Source: Seonamhaeicola sp. (GTDB lineage Bacteria; Bacteroidota; Bacteroidia; Flavobacteriales; Flavobacteriaceae). Taken from it: DNA of 64,000 bases. Shown here one piece after another: positions 1 through 9,445 of the stretch; positions within the stretch are counted from its first letter, which is position 1; every line of letters begins with the position of its first letter. Under the pieces are notes generated by a model. It was not told where the DNA came from and did no database searches. It saw only the letters and a list, made by a program, of their open reading frames with translations. Where the stretch lies: positions 1 through 64,000 of the forward strand of contig NZ_JANQJQ010000048.1 of assembly GCF_028281565.1 (NCBI RefSeq), given 5' to 3'. A program made the translations under genes and the position numbers.

Positions 1-109
1 TTACAATTCATGACCACAAATATAACCAAGCACCAATTTGACCTACGTAGGGATAAGAAAACTTTATTTAATAGGTTTTAATAGATGTTTCATCTTTCAT
101 GGAACTATA

Positions 110-137
110 ATGAGCCCCTTAATCGAGGCTCATTTTC
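110..137 (+). terminator. Hairpin with T-rich tail, possible terminator
   Basis: The arms ATGAGCC and GGCTCAT pair around a 10-base loop and are followed on the + strand by TTTTCTATTT. The T-rich side faces right, so it would end a + strand transcript entering from the left of the window. It could also protect the 3' end of the minus-strand operon that stops at 211. Bases 1-210 hold no other feature that I can see. Confidence 0.45.
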
Positions 138-210
138 TATTTAAATTCCTGATAATCAATAACAAAATGATACTTTCTTTCAAAAGCGCCATTTTGACCC
201 ATTACCAATT

Positions 211-723
211 TTAACTATCCCAATTATCTTTTAAAAATCTGGTATTAGTACATATTGAGTCTATTTCCTTTTTAAAATTCATAAAAAACTTATCTGGAAC
301 CATAATAAGTACTCTATACAAAACATCGTTTATACTTGTCAAGTATACAATACCCGTGATTTCTTTATCTAATGATAATTTTAATTTAAAAACCTCTTTA
401 TTTTTAAGGAGCAGTTTATCAATATTAAGTATTTCTGATTTCCCTATATCTTTTAAATATTCATTTATATTTTTTTCAGAAATCGTTTTTGCATTATAGT
501 TTAATTTATTAGACATTAAATAAACTAGATATTTTATCTTTTCTTTTTTAGTATCAATTATCTTATAAACATCTGTGTTGGATAAATCCTCTTTATCAGA
601 TTTAAATTTTTCATATGTTAATGGTTCAGGGATTTCAATACTATAAAAATCAGTTTGCAAAACACTCTGAGATATAAGGTTTAATGGAAAAATTATAATA
701 TATGTATACAATAAGAATTTCAT
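211..723 (-). CDS. Hypothetical secreted protein, candidate immunity partner
   Basis: 170 residues, family not recognised. The first ~18 residues are a hydrophobic signal-peptide-like stretch ending in a Q-S region; the rest is lysine-rich and soluble, so an exported or periplasmic protein is expected. Its ATG overlaps the TGA stop of the upstream gene (ATGA), which implies translational coupling. It is the last gene of the minus-strand operon behind the RHS genes, the usual place for an immunity or accessory gene of an RHS polymorphic toxin. That role is inferred from position only. Confidence 0.6.
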   Translation of the reverse strand: MKFLLYTYIIIFPLNLISQSVLQTDFYSIEIPEPLTYEKFKSDKEDLSNTDVYKIIDTKKEKIKYLVYLMSNKLNYNAKTISEKNINEYLKDIGKSEILNIDKLLLKNKEVFKLKLSLDKEITGIVYLTSINDVLYRVLIMVPDKFFMNFKKEIDSICTNTRFLKDNWDS

Positions 724-1007
724 AAAAAAAGTTTTTTAAACATATTTAAGAAAAAATTGCCGATAACAAAATACAACCAAGTAAAAAAGCTTAAAATAAA
801 TGCAACAAAAGGAATAAACAACATAATTATAATAAATCCTTTTATACCATAAACTTTTTCATCATTAAAGTTGACAGGCACTAATTCAAATAATGATAGA
901 ACTCCTATTAATAAAGCAAAAGGTGCGTATGCAAATAAGAAGTTTATAAACAACAACTTAAATAAACCTTTTGGTTTCTTACTATACTTTTCTAATATTT
1001 TCTTCAT
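720..1007 (-). CDS. Small two-helix membrane protein behind RHS gene
   Basis: 95 residues with two strong membrane segments (about residues 17-40 and 54-83) between lysine-rich ends; family not recognised. It begins 10 bases after the RHS stop codon and its own stop overlaps the start of the next gene by the ATGA arrangement, so all three genes are probably read from one transcript. A small membrane protein directly downstream of a variable RHS tail fits an immunity protein against a membrane-active toxin, but no sequence motif proves it. Confidence 0.6.
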   Translation of the reverse strand: MKKILEKYSKKPKGLFKLLFINFLFAYAPFALLIGVLSLFELVPVNFNDEKVYGIKGFIIIMLFIPFVAFILSFFTWLYFVIGNFFLNMFKKLFL

Positions 1008-1017
1008 TTTAATATAC

Positions 1018-4000
1018 TTAAAAATCCCAAGTAACTAGGTCACTAACATATTCACTAAAATAATTTAGCCCTCCTTCAACAGTTTTGGCTAAACCTTTGC
1101 CTAAATTATATAAATTTACACTTCCTGAAACTTTAGCAGGCCCTATTTTCCCTGTTGCACCAAATTCTAACACATCTTCCGGTTTTAAATTAAATGAGTC
1201 TCCTACTCCCAAGTTTACATCACCATCAAATCCTCCATTTTCTATTGAACCATCTATATTTAAATCTGTATCGGCAGATACATTGATATCAGCAACATTA
1301 AAGCTTCCCCATATATTTGCAGCAGCATCACTATCTTTAGGGCCAACCTTAATACTTCCTCTTATATCTACTACTCGTAATTTTCCGTTTACAGTTGTTT
1401 TGTCAGCACCAGGCACAACTTCTCCTGTGACCGAGATAATATTTGCTTCTCCTTTGATATCTGTACCAAAAGCCTTAATACCTCCTCCAACACCAATCTT
1501 TCCTTTTACACTTGCTTTTAATTCAAATGCGTTAGCTAAAAGGTCCATTCCTTCAGAAAGTAAATTGGCTGTTTCTTCAGATGGTGTAAAATCTCCATTA
1601 CTATAAAGCTCTTGTAGTGGGGTTTCATAGTCATCTTCATCACCAGGGGGGTCATTATCATTACAACATCCAGAAGGAGACATCCCATCGTAATCAATCC
1701 AGTAGATTGGGTTGTCAAAAGCATAAGCATAAGGAGAATACCTCCTCATTTTTTCCGCTAATGGGTCAATGTTCATCCACCTGCCAAGATACGGGTCGTA
1801 GTTACGTGCCGTGACATCGTACCAGTTCAGGTCCAGTTCATCCTGGTACTCCTTGCCACCGAACTTTCTCTTAAGTGCAATGTTGGTACTTGTAACGTTG
1901 GTGTTGTATCCTTTGTGTTTCCCGCCAAAAGGATAGTAGTTATTCTCTTCCAGTATTTCTATTTTAGAATTAACTACTAATACATTGTCCAAATAAAAAT
2001 AAGTAGAAGTACCGTTATCACCGGCTAACCCTTTTTCTACTTTTATCCTGATCTTAGAACCGGTAGTAACATCATAAGAACCACTAATAAACCCATTGGC
2101 ATCTGATTCAATAACAGTAGTTTTAAGCTTTACATAGCTATTATCATGCTCATAAATAACCAATACCAGTTTTTCTGTAGTGGCTTTATCCAATAACAGT
2201 TGATAATTGATCTTATCTCCAACAGTTACATCATAATATTTCTCTACACCATTCCATTGGTTGGAAGCTGTTACTTTTAACTTTTGGTTCTCATTAACTA
2301 AAGTTGCCGATTGCCCCTGCCAACCACCTGTTCCGGAGTCAAAAGTATCATTGTCTAATGTAACAGAATTATTATCCTTATAACTCAACCGTATATTCCC
2401 TAAATGGTCTTTATATTGGTATACATACTCATACCCGCTGGAAGTATCAACATAACCCTCAGCGTGGTTAAAGAATTTCAAAGAACTGCCAGTACCTGTA
2501 TCTTCATAAACATAGTTACCAGCATACTCGGTAGTTGTACCGGTACTAACTATTTTTTTAAGTTTAATACCATTGGCATCGTAAATATAGTGAATTGTTG
2601 CACCGGTTGCAAGATCATAAACAAATGATGGTAAATTTAAATGATTATGCATTACATAGATATTCTTATTGTAATCAAACTCCATATTACCATTAGCGTC
2701 ATAGGTATAATCATCGGCACTATCGGTGGCAGCATTCACTGCATCATCCTTAAACCCGTATTGGTCCAGTGTGGCGGCATCAGCTACCTTTAACAGTTTG
2801 TTACTATTAGCCTGGTAGGAATAGGTTAAATTATCCATTTCACCATAGCTGGTAACCGTACTACCACTCATAGCCCTTACACCCTGTCTTACTAAACTGG
2901 TAATGTTGCCATTTTTATCATAAGCCACAGCACTCAGGTTATAATTACTTGAAATGTTGGTCCCACTGGTAATTCTGTTAAGGGCATCATAACTATATTT
3001 ATACCATTTTAAACCGTTATCGGTATTGGCTGTTTTCCATTCGGTCTCGGAGATATTGCCATTGTACAGGGCCGTACCACTATGGTCCGTGGTGTTGTAG
3101 TTTATCTTAAAGCCAAACAGATCACTGCCCAGGTTAGATACGTCGTTTATCTGCTTTAACCAGCCTCTTACATTATAGGCATAGTTTACGGTTTGCAAGC
3201 CCTTGCTGTTATCTACTATGTTCAGGTCTTTGATTTTATCGGATGTATTGTGAATGGAGACATCCCCTAAAAGTATTCCTGAGGATGCTACGGCAGAAGT
3301 GTAAAACACCTCGCCGTTCTGTTTGTAATACACGGTTGACCCTATACGCTCTACCCTAAAGATATCACCGGCCTGGTAAGTGCCAAACTGCCCTTTGCTG
3401 GTACCGGATTCATAAACATAGATGTAGCCGTTCTCATAGTTATAAAGCGCATAATCAATGGTATTGTAACTAGCACTGGAATTATCTGAAGAAAGGCCAA
3501 CCATCAACCGGCCTATCTGGGGCATCTCGTATTCCACATAACCGTCACCGGTAAAGCTTCCTTTGGTAGCCAGCCCACTGTTCCAGGTGTTGACCCCGGT
3601 TTTTGTGATCTCGTCACCTGAGACCACTATACCGGCGCTGATGTCTTTATACCCGGCTTCGGTACCATTACCCGTAAACTTGGATTCCAATTGTCCCAGC
3701 GCATCATAATTATTATGTACCACCCTTTCGGAAACCACACCGTCCACATTATTTGTCTGGGAGATCAGCCTGCCCATAGGGTCATAAGTAAAGTAGTCTA
3801 TAGTTGTTATAGTACTTTGACCGGCTTTGGTATGTGTAGTAGTGGTTTTTTCTATGTTACCTGTAAAGTCAAATTCATTCTTTATTTTATTCGTAGTACT
3901 TAAGTGCTCATTAAAACTATACACATAAATAGGGTTGGATTCATCATCATAATAATTTACGGTAGTTATGATATCATCAATATATGTAGGTGCAAAACCT

Positions 4001-5427
4001 CCCATGTTTAAAACCTTTGTTTTAGTTCCTGTTAGCAATCCTTTTGCGTTGGTTATAGGTGTAATGCCTCCAGAGCTTTCAGGAGTACCGGAGCCTATAT
4101 CAAAATCATAATCATCATAATAATTAATGATATGTATTTTTATCCGATTGCCATGACCCCCGTTAGGATAGCCTTCAAAATCGTAATAAATTGAAATTCC
4201 TTCTAAAGTTGTATTGGGAGATGATACCCTGGTCACATGATTAATATTGGTATTATTAGCGGCATCTTGAAAAGAAGTTCTAGCTGTACCAATCCCAACA
4301 GTGTAATGAGGTAAAATACCTGTATAAGCCACACGCCCCAAAGCATCATATTTAGTACAAAACCACCCTACTTCTATTAGGTGAGTAATATAGTCCTGGG
4401 TCATTATAGGCCTGTCCAGGTTATCATATACAATATATTCCCAGCCCTTTCCGGGTATTTTCTTTTCCACCAAACGGTTTCTGTCATCGTATACATATTG
4501 ATAGCACAGTTCAGAGAGTTCCGTAGCATCCGGTAGGGCCGTACTTGGTTCAGCCTTTGGCGGCAATACATAGCTAAGGTTACCAAATTTGTCATAAACA
4601 TAATAGGTGTCATGTGTGGCATTGGCTTCTCCCGGGTCTAAAGTGTCCCCGTCCATATTGATATCACTGGCCCCATACGTACGCTTTAAGACCACACGGC
4701 CCTGTTTGTCCTTAAACTCCTCGGTGGTATGGTTGGTACCACTGGTCCAGTTCTCGTCTTTGGTAATGCTTTTATAAAGGGCATTGGCTGCGTAGTAGCC
4801 ATTATTATTAGCAGGGCTTGTATCTAAAACCAGGGTAGGGATATAGGTAATGACATTATTCTCTACATCCCTGGTTAAGCTAACCTCATAATATCGTACT
4901 TCGGTTCCCGTATTGGTCTGGTAATCGAATGCGATCTCGTTGCCGTTGCCCAATTTCCAATCCTTCCCCGGCGCGGCCTGTTTCATGACCCGGTTCAAGG
5001 GAGAGGCTTCAAATTCCTTCTGTGAAAAGGCATTAATGTCATTGAGTGCTACACCCGGGAAATCGGCCTCGTACTTAGGCGCATCATAATAAGTATTTGT
5101 GGCATTTAGGGCATCTATTCTATAACTGCCCCCGGTTGTTGTGGCACTATAAGGTAAATACTCCTTATCCTGCCTGCCGTAGGCATCATAACCTATATGG
5201 GTAATAATATCTTCATTACTACCACCGGCTCTTAAACTAACATTTTGCATTGGCCTGCCTAGTCCGTCAAAATAGGTAACGGTTTCTATTTTTTGATCGT
5301 TGGTTACGCTACCGGTGGTTGTTTCCGTCCTATAGATCGTGTTCTTAACGTAATTCTCGGTTGCGGTCTGTCCAAACATTAAAGATATGGAACAAATAGC
5401 TATAAGGGTTATTAGTATTTTTTTCAT
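1018..5427 (-). CDS. RHS repeat-associated core protein with variable C-terminal tail
   Basis: 1469 residues. Signal peptide at 1-19. The region after it (about 20-140) has the YFDGLGRPMQ and GYDAYGRQ motifs of the Bacteroidota YD/RHS N-terminal domain (DUF6443-like). YD repeats such as YVYDDRNRLVEK and YTYDANGNM run through the middle, and an interposed lectin-like stretch lies at about 600-690. The RHS core hallmark (YPFGGKHKGYN, then YDVTARNYDPYLGRW and DPLAE) ends at DYDGMSP near residue 1250. RHS proteins build a closed beta-cocoon around a C-terminal cargo. The last 220 residues here are the variable tail: a Cys-Cys/acidic linker, then alternating polar/hydrophobic glycine-rich strands that match no toxin fold I know. 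Second large gene of the operon, 15 bases after the 1131-residue YD protein. Confidence 0.88.
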   Translation of the reverse strand: MKKILITLIAICSISLMFGQTATENYVKNTIYRTETTTGSVTNDQKIETVTYFDGLGRPMQNVSLRAGGSNEDIITHIGYDAYGRQDKEYLPYSATTTGGSYRIDALNATNTYYDAPKYEADFPGVALNDINAFSQKEFEASPLNRVMKQAAPGKDWKLGNGNEIAFDYQTNTGTEVRYYEVSLTRDVENNVITYIPTLVLDTSPANNNGYYAANALYKSITKDENWTSGTNHTTEEFKDKQGRVVLKRTYGASDINMDGDTLDPGEANATHDTYYVYDKFGNLSYVLPPKAEPSTALPDATELSELCYQYVYDDRNRLVEKKIPGKGWEYIVYDNLDRPIMTQDYITHLIEVGWFCTKYDALGRVAYTGILPHYTVGIGTARTSFQDAANNTNINHVTRVSSPNTTLEGISIYYDFEGYPNGGHGNRIKIHIINYYDDYDFDIGSGTPESSGGITPITNAKGLLTGTKTKVLNMGGFAPTYIDDIITTVNYYDDESNPIYVYSFNEHLSTTNKIKNEFDFTGNIEKTTTTHTKAGQSTITTIDYFTYDPMGRLISQTNNVDGVVSERVVHNNYDALGQLESKFTGNGTEAGYKDISAGIVVSGDEITKTGVNTWNSGLATKGSFTGDGYVEYEMPQIGRLMVGLSSDNSSASYNTIDYALYNYENGYIYVYESGTSKGQFGTYQAGDIFRVERIGSTVYYKQNGEVFYTSAVASSGILLGDVSIHNTSDKIKDLNIVDNSKGLQTVNYAYNVRGWLKQINDVSNLGSDLFGFKINYNTTDHSGTALYNGNISETEWKTANTDNGLKWYKYSYDALNRITSGTNISSNYNLSAVAYDKNGNITSLVRQGVRAMSGSTVTSYGEMDNLTYSYQANSNKLLKVADAATLDQYGFKDDAVNAATDSADDYTYDANGNMEFDYNKNIYVMHNHLNLPSFVYDLATGATIHYIYDANGIKLKKIVSTGTTTEYAGNYVYEDTGTGSSLKFFNHAEGYVDTSSGYEYVYQYKDHLGNIRLSYKDNNSVTLDNDTFDSGTGGWQGQSATLVNENQKLKVTASNQWNGVEKYYDVTVGDKINYQLLLDKATTEKLVLVIYEHDNSYVKLKTTVIESDANGFISGSYDVTTGSKIRIKVEKGLAGDNGTSTYFYLDNVLVVNSKIEILEENNYYPFGGKHKGYNTNVTSTNIALKRKFGGKEYQDELDLNWYDVTARNYDPYLGRWMNIDPLAEKMRRYSPYAYAFDNPIYWIDYDGMSPSGCCNDNDPPGDEDDYETPLQELYSNGDFTPSEETANLLSEGMDLLANAFELKASVKGKIGVGGGIKAFGTDIKGEANIISVTGEVVPGADKTTVNGKLRVVDIRGSIKVGPKDSDAAANIWGSFNVADINVSADTDLNIDGSIENGGFDGDVNLGVGDSFNLKPEDVLEFGATGKIGPAKVSGSVNLYNLGKGLAKTVEGGLNYFSEYVSDLVTWDF

Positions 5428-5442
5428 GATGATATCTTTAAT

Positions 5443-8400
5443 TTATGGTTTGTAATTATACGCGCTCTCACTTACAATGTGACCATCCGGATCTATGACC
5501 TTTATGAGCCTGTTGAATTCATCATATTCATAACAAGTGATATAGCCCCTGGGGTCTGTAACACTTGTAACCCCAACTAACGGATTGTAAGTATAGGTAG
5601 TTACCAAAGCATCAGGCAGAGAGTTTCTTAAAGCATTTAAGTCTGTTCGAAGATTTTTTTCATCACAATTGCCGGCGTCCAGACAGGTATCATCATCCAA
5701 ATCAGATTTTGATTGTAAATTAGATACCTGGCCAGATACCTGGGCATAGGTAGCATTTTCGATTTTGGCAATAGGGTACTGTTCATTATAGCCCCAAATG
5801 TAGACTATAGTGGTCCCATCGGTCTTTTTTAACTCTTTTATATGACCGTTATCGTAATAGCTCACAAATTGCACCCTATCCTTCAGGGTATTATCTTCTA
5901 AGGCCGTTTGAATATATTCGGGCAATAAGATATCCGTATCGGACGGAAGGCCTAAGTCTGAATCCCAATCCTTGTAATTGGTACGTTGTCTGTTTAAAAG
6001 TTCATTGGCATCTGCAATCTCATCCTGGTTGGCATCTTCATAGGTTTCTGTTTGTACGACCTCTGCCTTATGATGTAATGATTTAAGCTTATCAATAGCA
6101 CCTTTTTCCGCGGTGGTTAAATCATCGGCACCTAAGGCGCTGACGGTATCCACATCATCAGGGTAATAGTTTTTTGTAATTATTGGTTTGGAATTGCTGG
6201 TAATTGTTTTAGAACTATTAAGCTGATAATGATTTGTATAATCATAAAAGTATTGTGTTTCTGAAATAACAGGCTGTGCATTATAATACGATGTTTCTTT
6301 TGAGGAATATAAATGTTGGGTGCCTCCTGTAAGGTTATAAACTTTATAATCGTTGTGATCCCAGGATGTAGGGTCTAAAAGATCTTCACCTCTGGTAAAA
6401 ATTATTAGGGGCCTGTGAAATTTTAAATTATTTTTTAAATAGTGCAAGGCTCCAATTTGAGGGGGTAAAGGTGGATCGGTAAGATTGAAAACCCCCAGAA
6501 CATTAGCATATTTATAAATATTCTCGGTTTTACTTATAAGCTCATAGCCGCTTGGGGTTTTTTTATAACTTTTAGATGTTAGGAGCTTACCGCGCATCCA
6601 CTCATTATCCATAGGTATGGTATATGGAAATTCATAAAACGTGCCGTAATCGGGTATTGCCGTAAATGTATATTCTGTTTTCCCTCCTTCTCCTGAGGTA
6701 TTACCATCAATATATTCGGTAACATGACCATAGCCTACATGATTCCCTTGTTCATAGGTTAGTGGGCTTCCCGGGCGTGAACCATAGGGGTCTATGACCC
6801 ATGGCCCGCCAGTACCTAAGGGTTCCTGTACAAAGTAAAAACTAGGTAGCGAATAAAGCAACCCACTTGTGGCGCCCAAATCATCCAAATATTCATAGGA
6901 ACGTTCTATAGTACCATTGTCATTACTGTTTAAAATAGCCTTTTTTATGCGATTCCCTCCACTATAAACAGCTACAGATTCGTCTAAAGATTCCCTCCAT
7001 GACAGGTTAACGGCAAAACTATTTACAAAATCGTTAGGATCATCAATGCCTCCTTTTTGCTTCACTACAATTTTATAATCTCCGGGGGGAGGTGCTATTA
7101 TCTTTGTATCTCCCATAAAGATTAACGTAGAGTAACTGGCACTCACGCCTTGTATAGTAACACTATACCTACAACTGGTTAACTGCTCTGTGGCGCTGCA
7201 GGTACCAAAATCTCCCATGAATTGAACAACGGCCCGCATGTAGCCGGCTATTGTATTATCAATAGTAAAAGGTAATTCATAGGTTCTGTTACCCACATAA
7301 TGTGCCGGGCCCTTGATCATACCTGCACTTTTTGAAGTGGTAGGGTTTATGCCTTTATAGTATAAATCTTTAAAATAACTGGGAACTGTTGCCTTATTCG
7401 CTTCAAATTCAAATTCCCTGACACCTCCTGTTGGTAAGTTAATCTTATTTAATAAACCTGTCTGTGCCTTTAAAGTATCTACACGACGGTCTACAATATT
7501 GCCATTTTCATGGTCAAAAAATGTCAAAAAATCGCCGTTAGCAGCTCCATTGTAATAGCCCCATGTATCCTGGCTATTGGAAAACCTGTGTGGCAAACTT
7601 GCCTTGTTAATATATTCAAAACTGTAAAATGGCTCGGTACCACCGCCTGATCCAATTTTTTCTATATTATCCAGAAACAATCTTTTTGTAGCTTTAGGAT
7701 CATCGGATAATATAAACGGATTTACATTAGTAGGGCTTAGGTCATTACTGTAACTATAGTTAAAACGATATTTGGAAATCAAAAGATTGTTTAGGTCTCT
7801 TACCTCTATTTCTTTAAGGCTATATCCATTATCGATATCTTCACGTTCTACGGTATCCTTTGTGAAGACAATTTTACCTTTATTAAAAGTGATCTCTTTT
7901 ATTTTGTATTCCTTAGATCTAATATCGGAAAAGAAGGATGTTGTAATATCTTCCGTAGGATCCATAGGGTTGCTGGTAAGTTCCCTTTTGTCATATGACC
8001 GCCTGTAAAAATCTGTAGTTTCCAGTTCATAGCTAAAGGTCACACTGTTTCCGTTGGGGCTTTCTATGGCCAACAATTGCCAGCTATTATATGTAGAGGG
8101 CACTACCGGGCTACCTAAATCCTGCAAGCCATTATCAACATTATAGGCATATGATCGTGTGGTTTCGTCTTTATTGGCAATGACTAAACCTCCATTATAT
8201 TGGCCAAAATGAAATTTAAAACCTTCTGCATTTGTAATCACCCATGATAATATTCTTTGATAGTTAATGGGGTTATCATATAGGGGTTCTATCTTTAAAT
8301 CTTCAAATTCCTGAACAACTGGCTGTTTTGTTTTCTGATCAAAAATAAATTTCCCTGAATATCCGGGAAAACTAAACATAAACTGGTCCGGAACTAAATC

Positions 8401-8838
8401 GGCAATACGGTTTATATCATCCTGATAAACGCTAATTCTAGTAGATTCATTGGTTTCAAAAGTATCATAATAATTTTGAGTTAAATAGCCTTTGGAGTCA
8501 CCTCCCAATAAATCATCATTTTTCCCTCTGGCTTGTCTCGAGATCACCCCTCCATAATTTAAGGTCCATCCTATCCCGACTCTGGAGGCAATTTCTTCCA
8601 CTTTTATACCTCTGGCATGGTAGGAAAGACCGATAGGTATTTTTAATCCATCCAGATCTATAGTATAAAAGGGTACATTGATAGTAGGTAAGCCTGAATA
8701 ATGCGATACAGGGATTTCAATAAATTTTGAAAGCGATGTAGCCTCAGGGCTTGGTGGAACTATTTCAGGTAATTCTTGCCCCCATAGTGTTTGCAGGGCA
8801 AAAACCATAAAAACGAGCGGTAACAAACGTGATTTCAT
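5443..8838 (-). CDS. Large secreted YD-repeat protein, partner of RHS core protein
   Basis: 1131 residues with a signal peptide (1-20, ending LWGQ). The N-terminal block (IEIPVSHYSGLPTINVPFY, then LSYHARGIKVEEIASRVGIGW) is typical of Bacteroidota secreted YD proteins and resembles the SpvB-like/insecticidal toxin-complex entry region. The C-terminus carries YD-type motifs (TYTYNPLVGVTSVTDPRG, YEYDEFNRL) but no RHS core signature. It heads the operon and lies 15 bases before the RHS-core gene. The pairing is common in this phylum and suggests that the two proteins act together at the surface. Function otherwise unknown. Confidence 0.85.
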   Translation of the reverse strand: MKSRLLPLVFMVFALQTLWGQELPEIVPPSPEATSLSKFIEIPVSHYSGLPTINVPFYTIDLDGLKIPIGLSYHARGIKVEEIASRVGIGWTLNYGGVISRQARGKNDDLLGGDSKGYLTQNYYDTFETNESTRISVYQDDINRIADLVPDQFMFSFPGYSGKFIFDQKTKQPVVQEFEDLKIEPLYDNPINYQRILSWVITNAEGFKFHFGQYNGGLVIANKDETTRSYAYNVDNGLQDLGSPVVPSTYNSWQLLAIESPNGNSVTFSYELETTDFYRRSYDKRELTSNPMDPTEDITTSFFSDIRSKEYKIKEITFNKGKIVFTKDTVEREDIDNGYSLKEIEVRDLNNLLISKYRFNYSYSNDLSPTNVNPFILSDDPKATKRLFLDNIEKIGSGGGTEPFYSFEYINKASLPHRFSNSQDTWGYYNGAANGDFLTFFDHENGNIVDRRVDTLKAQTGLLNKINLPTGGVREFEFEANKATVPSYFKDLYYKGINPTTSKSAGMIKGPAHYVGNRTYELPFTIDNTIAGYMRAVVQFMGDFGTCSATEQLTSCRYSVTIQGVSASYSTLIFMGDTKIIAPPPGDYKIVVKQKGGIDDPNDFVNSFAVNLSWRESLDESVAVYSGGNRIKKAILNSNDNGTIERSYEYLDDLGATSGLLYSLPSFYFVQEPLGTGGPWVIDPYGSRPGSPLTYEQGNHVGYGHVTEYIDGNTSGEGGKTEYTFTAIPDYGTFYEFPYTIPMDNEWMRGKLLTSKSYKKTPSGYELISKTENIYKYANVLGVFNLTDPPLPPQIGALHYLKNNLKFHRPLIIFTRGEDLLDPTSWDHNDYKVYNLTGGTQHLYSSKETSYYNAQPVISETQYFYDYTNHYQLNSSKTITSNSKPIITKNYYPDDVDTVSALGADDLTTAEKGAIDKLKSLHHKAEVVQTETYEDANQDEIADANELLNRQRTNYKDWDSDLGLPSDTDILLPEYIQTALEDNTLKDRVQFVSYYDNGHIKELKKTDGTTIVYIWGYNEQYPIAKIENATYAQVSGQVSNLQSKSDLDDDTCLDAGNCDEKNLRTDLNALRNSLPDALVTTYTYNPLVGVTSVTDPRGYITCYEYDEFNRLIKVIDPDGHIVSESAYNYKP

Positions 8839-8840
8839 AA

Positions 8841-8981
8841 TATAGCTTTTACAGAATTTTTAACTGTGTAAAGCTATCACTTAGCAATGAATTACCGTGA
8901 GGGATTTCCATTAGAAAAAGTAAGGGAAAAAATAGGTAGTACGAAATTTTTACTTACAAAAACTAAGGACTTTCCCTCACG
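8841..8981 (-). promoter_or_regulatory. Leader of the RHS operon with two nested inverted repeats
   Basis: Directly upstream of the ATG at 8838 an imperfect hairpin pairs TATAGCTTTTACAG (8841-8854) with CTGTGTAAAGCTAT (8864-8877). Farther out, CGTGAGGGA (8896-8904) pairs exactly with TCCCTCACG (8973-8981), with extra matching bases inside. I see no convincing -7 TAnnTTTG box on the minus strand close by. The structures could be attenuator or operator sequences, or a decayed repeat. The rest of the gap to 9300 shows nothing clear. Confidence 0.35.
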
Positions 8982-9311
8982 ATTATTGATTTTATTTTAA
9001 TATATTAAGCCGGTTTATAAATAAACCAATAAGGACACCGGTTATAGAGGCTATCCGTTTAGGGTAGTCTCTTTTTATTTTGACAAAACCAATATATGTA
9101 GTATTTGTCCCTTATAAGGGTTCATAATGCCTTTTATATTCCTTCCTATAGGTTCGCTAGTGCTCGTTTGTAATGAGTACCACAATGTCTTATCAATTTA
9201 ACTAAGCCTTACGAACAAAAGCTACCCTATTTTAAAGTGGTTTTTGTTTATAAATAGCACCCGATACGGTCGGGCACTGGCGGGATATTTGAATCCCATA
9301 TGAGAACAAAA

Positions 9312-9343
9312 AAAAAGCGCAACTAAATTTAGTTGCGCTTTTT
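9312..9343. terminator. Perfect bidirectional terminator between dnaK and the RHS operon
   Basis: A perfect 16+16 palindrome (AAAAAGCGCAACTAAA with its complement) gives a GC-containing stem with T runs on both strands. It lies about 100 bases after the dnaK stop and would end dnaK transcription before the RHS operon. Confidence 0.85.
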
Positions 9344-9445
9344 ATACTTCTAGCTTCTGTCTTCGAACTTTAGATCCTTCGACTTCGCTCAGGATAAGTG
9401 ATTCACACAATAAATACTGAAATTAGTTCAGTATTGGTTCTCTAC

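Noticed and set aside
1085-1606. Long + strand open frame antisense to the RHS tail
   Set aside because: Its translation is the mirror of an alternating, low-complexity coding stretch with no start context; the minus-strand RHS frame explains it.
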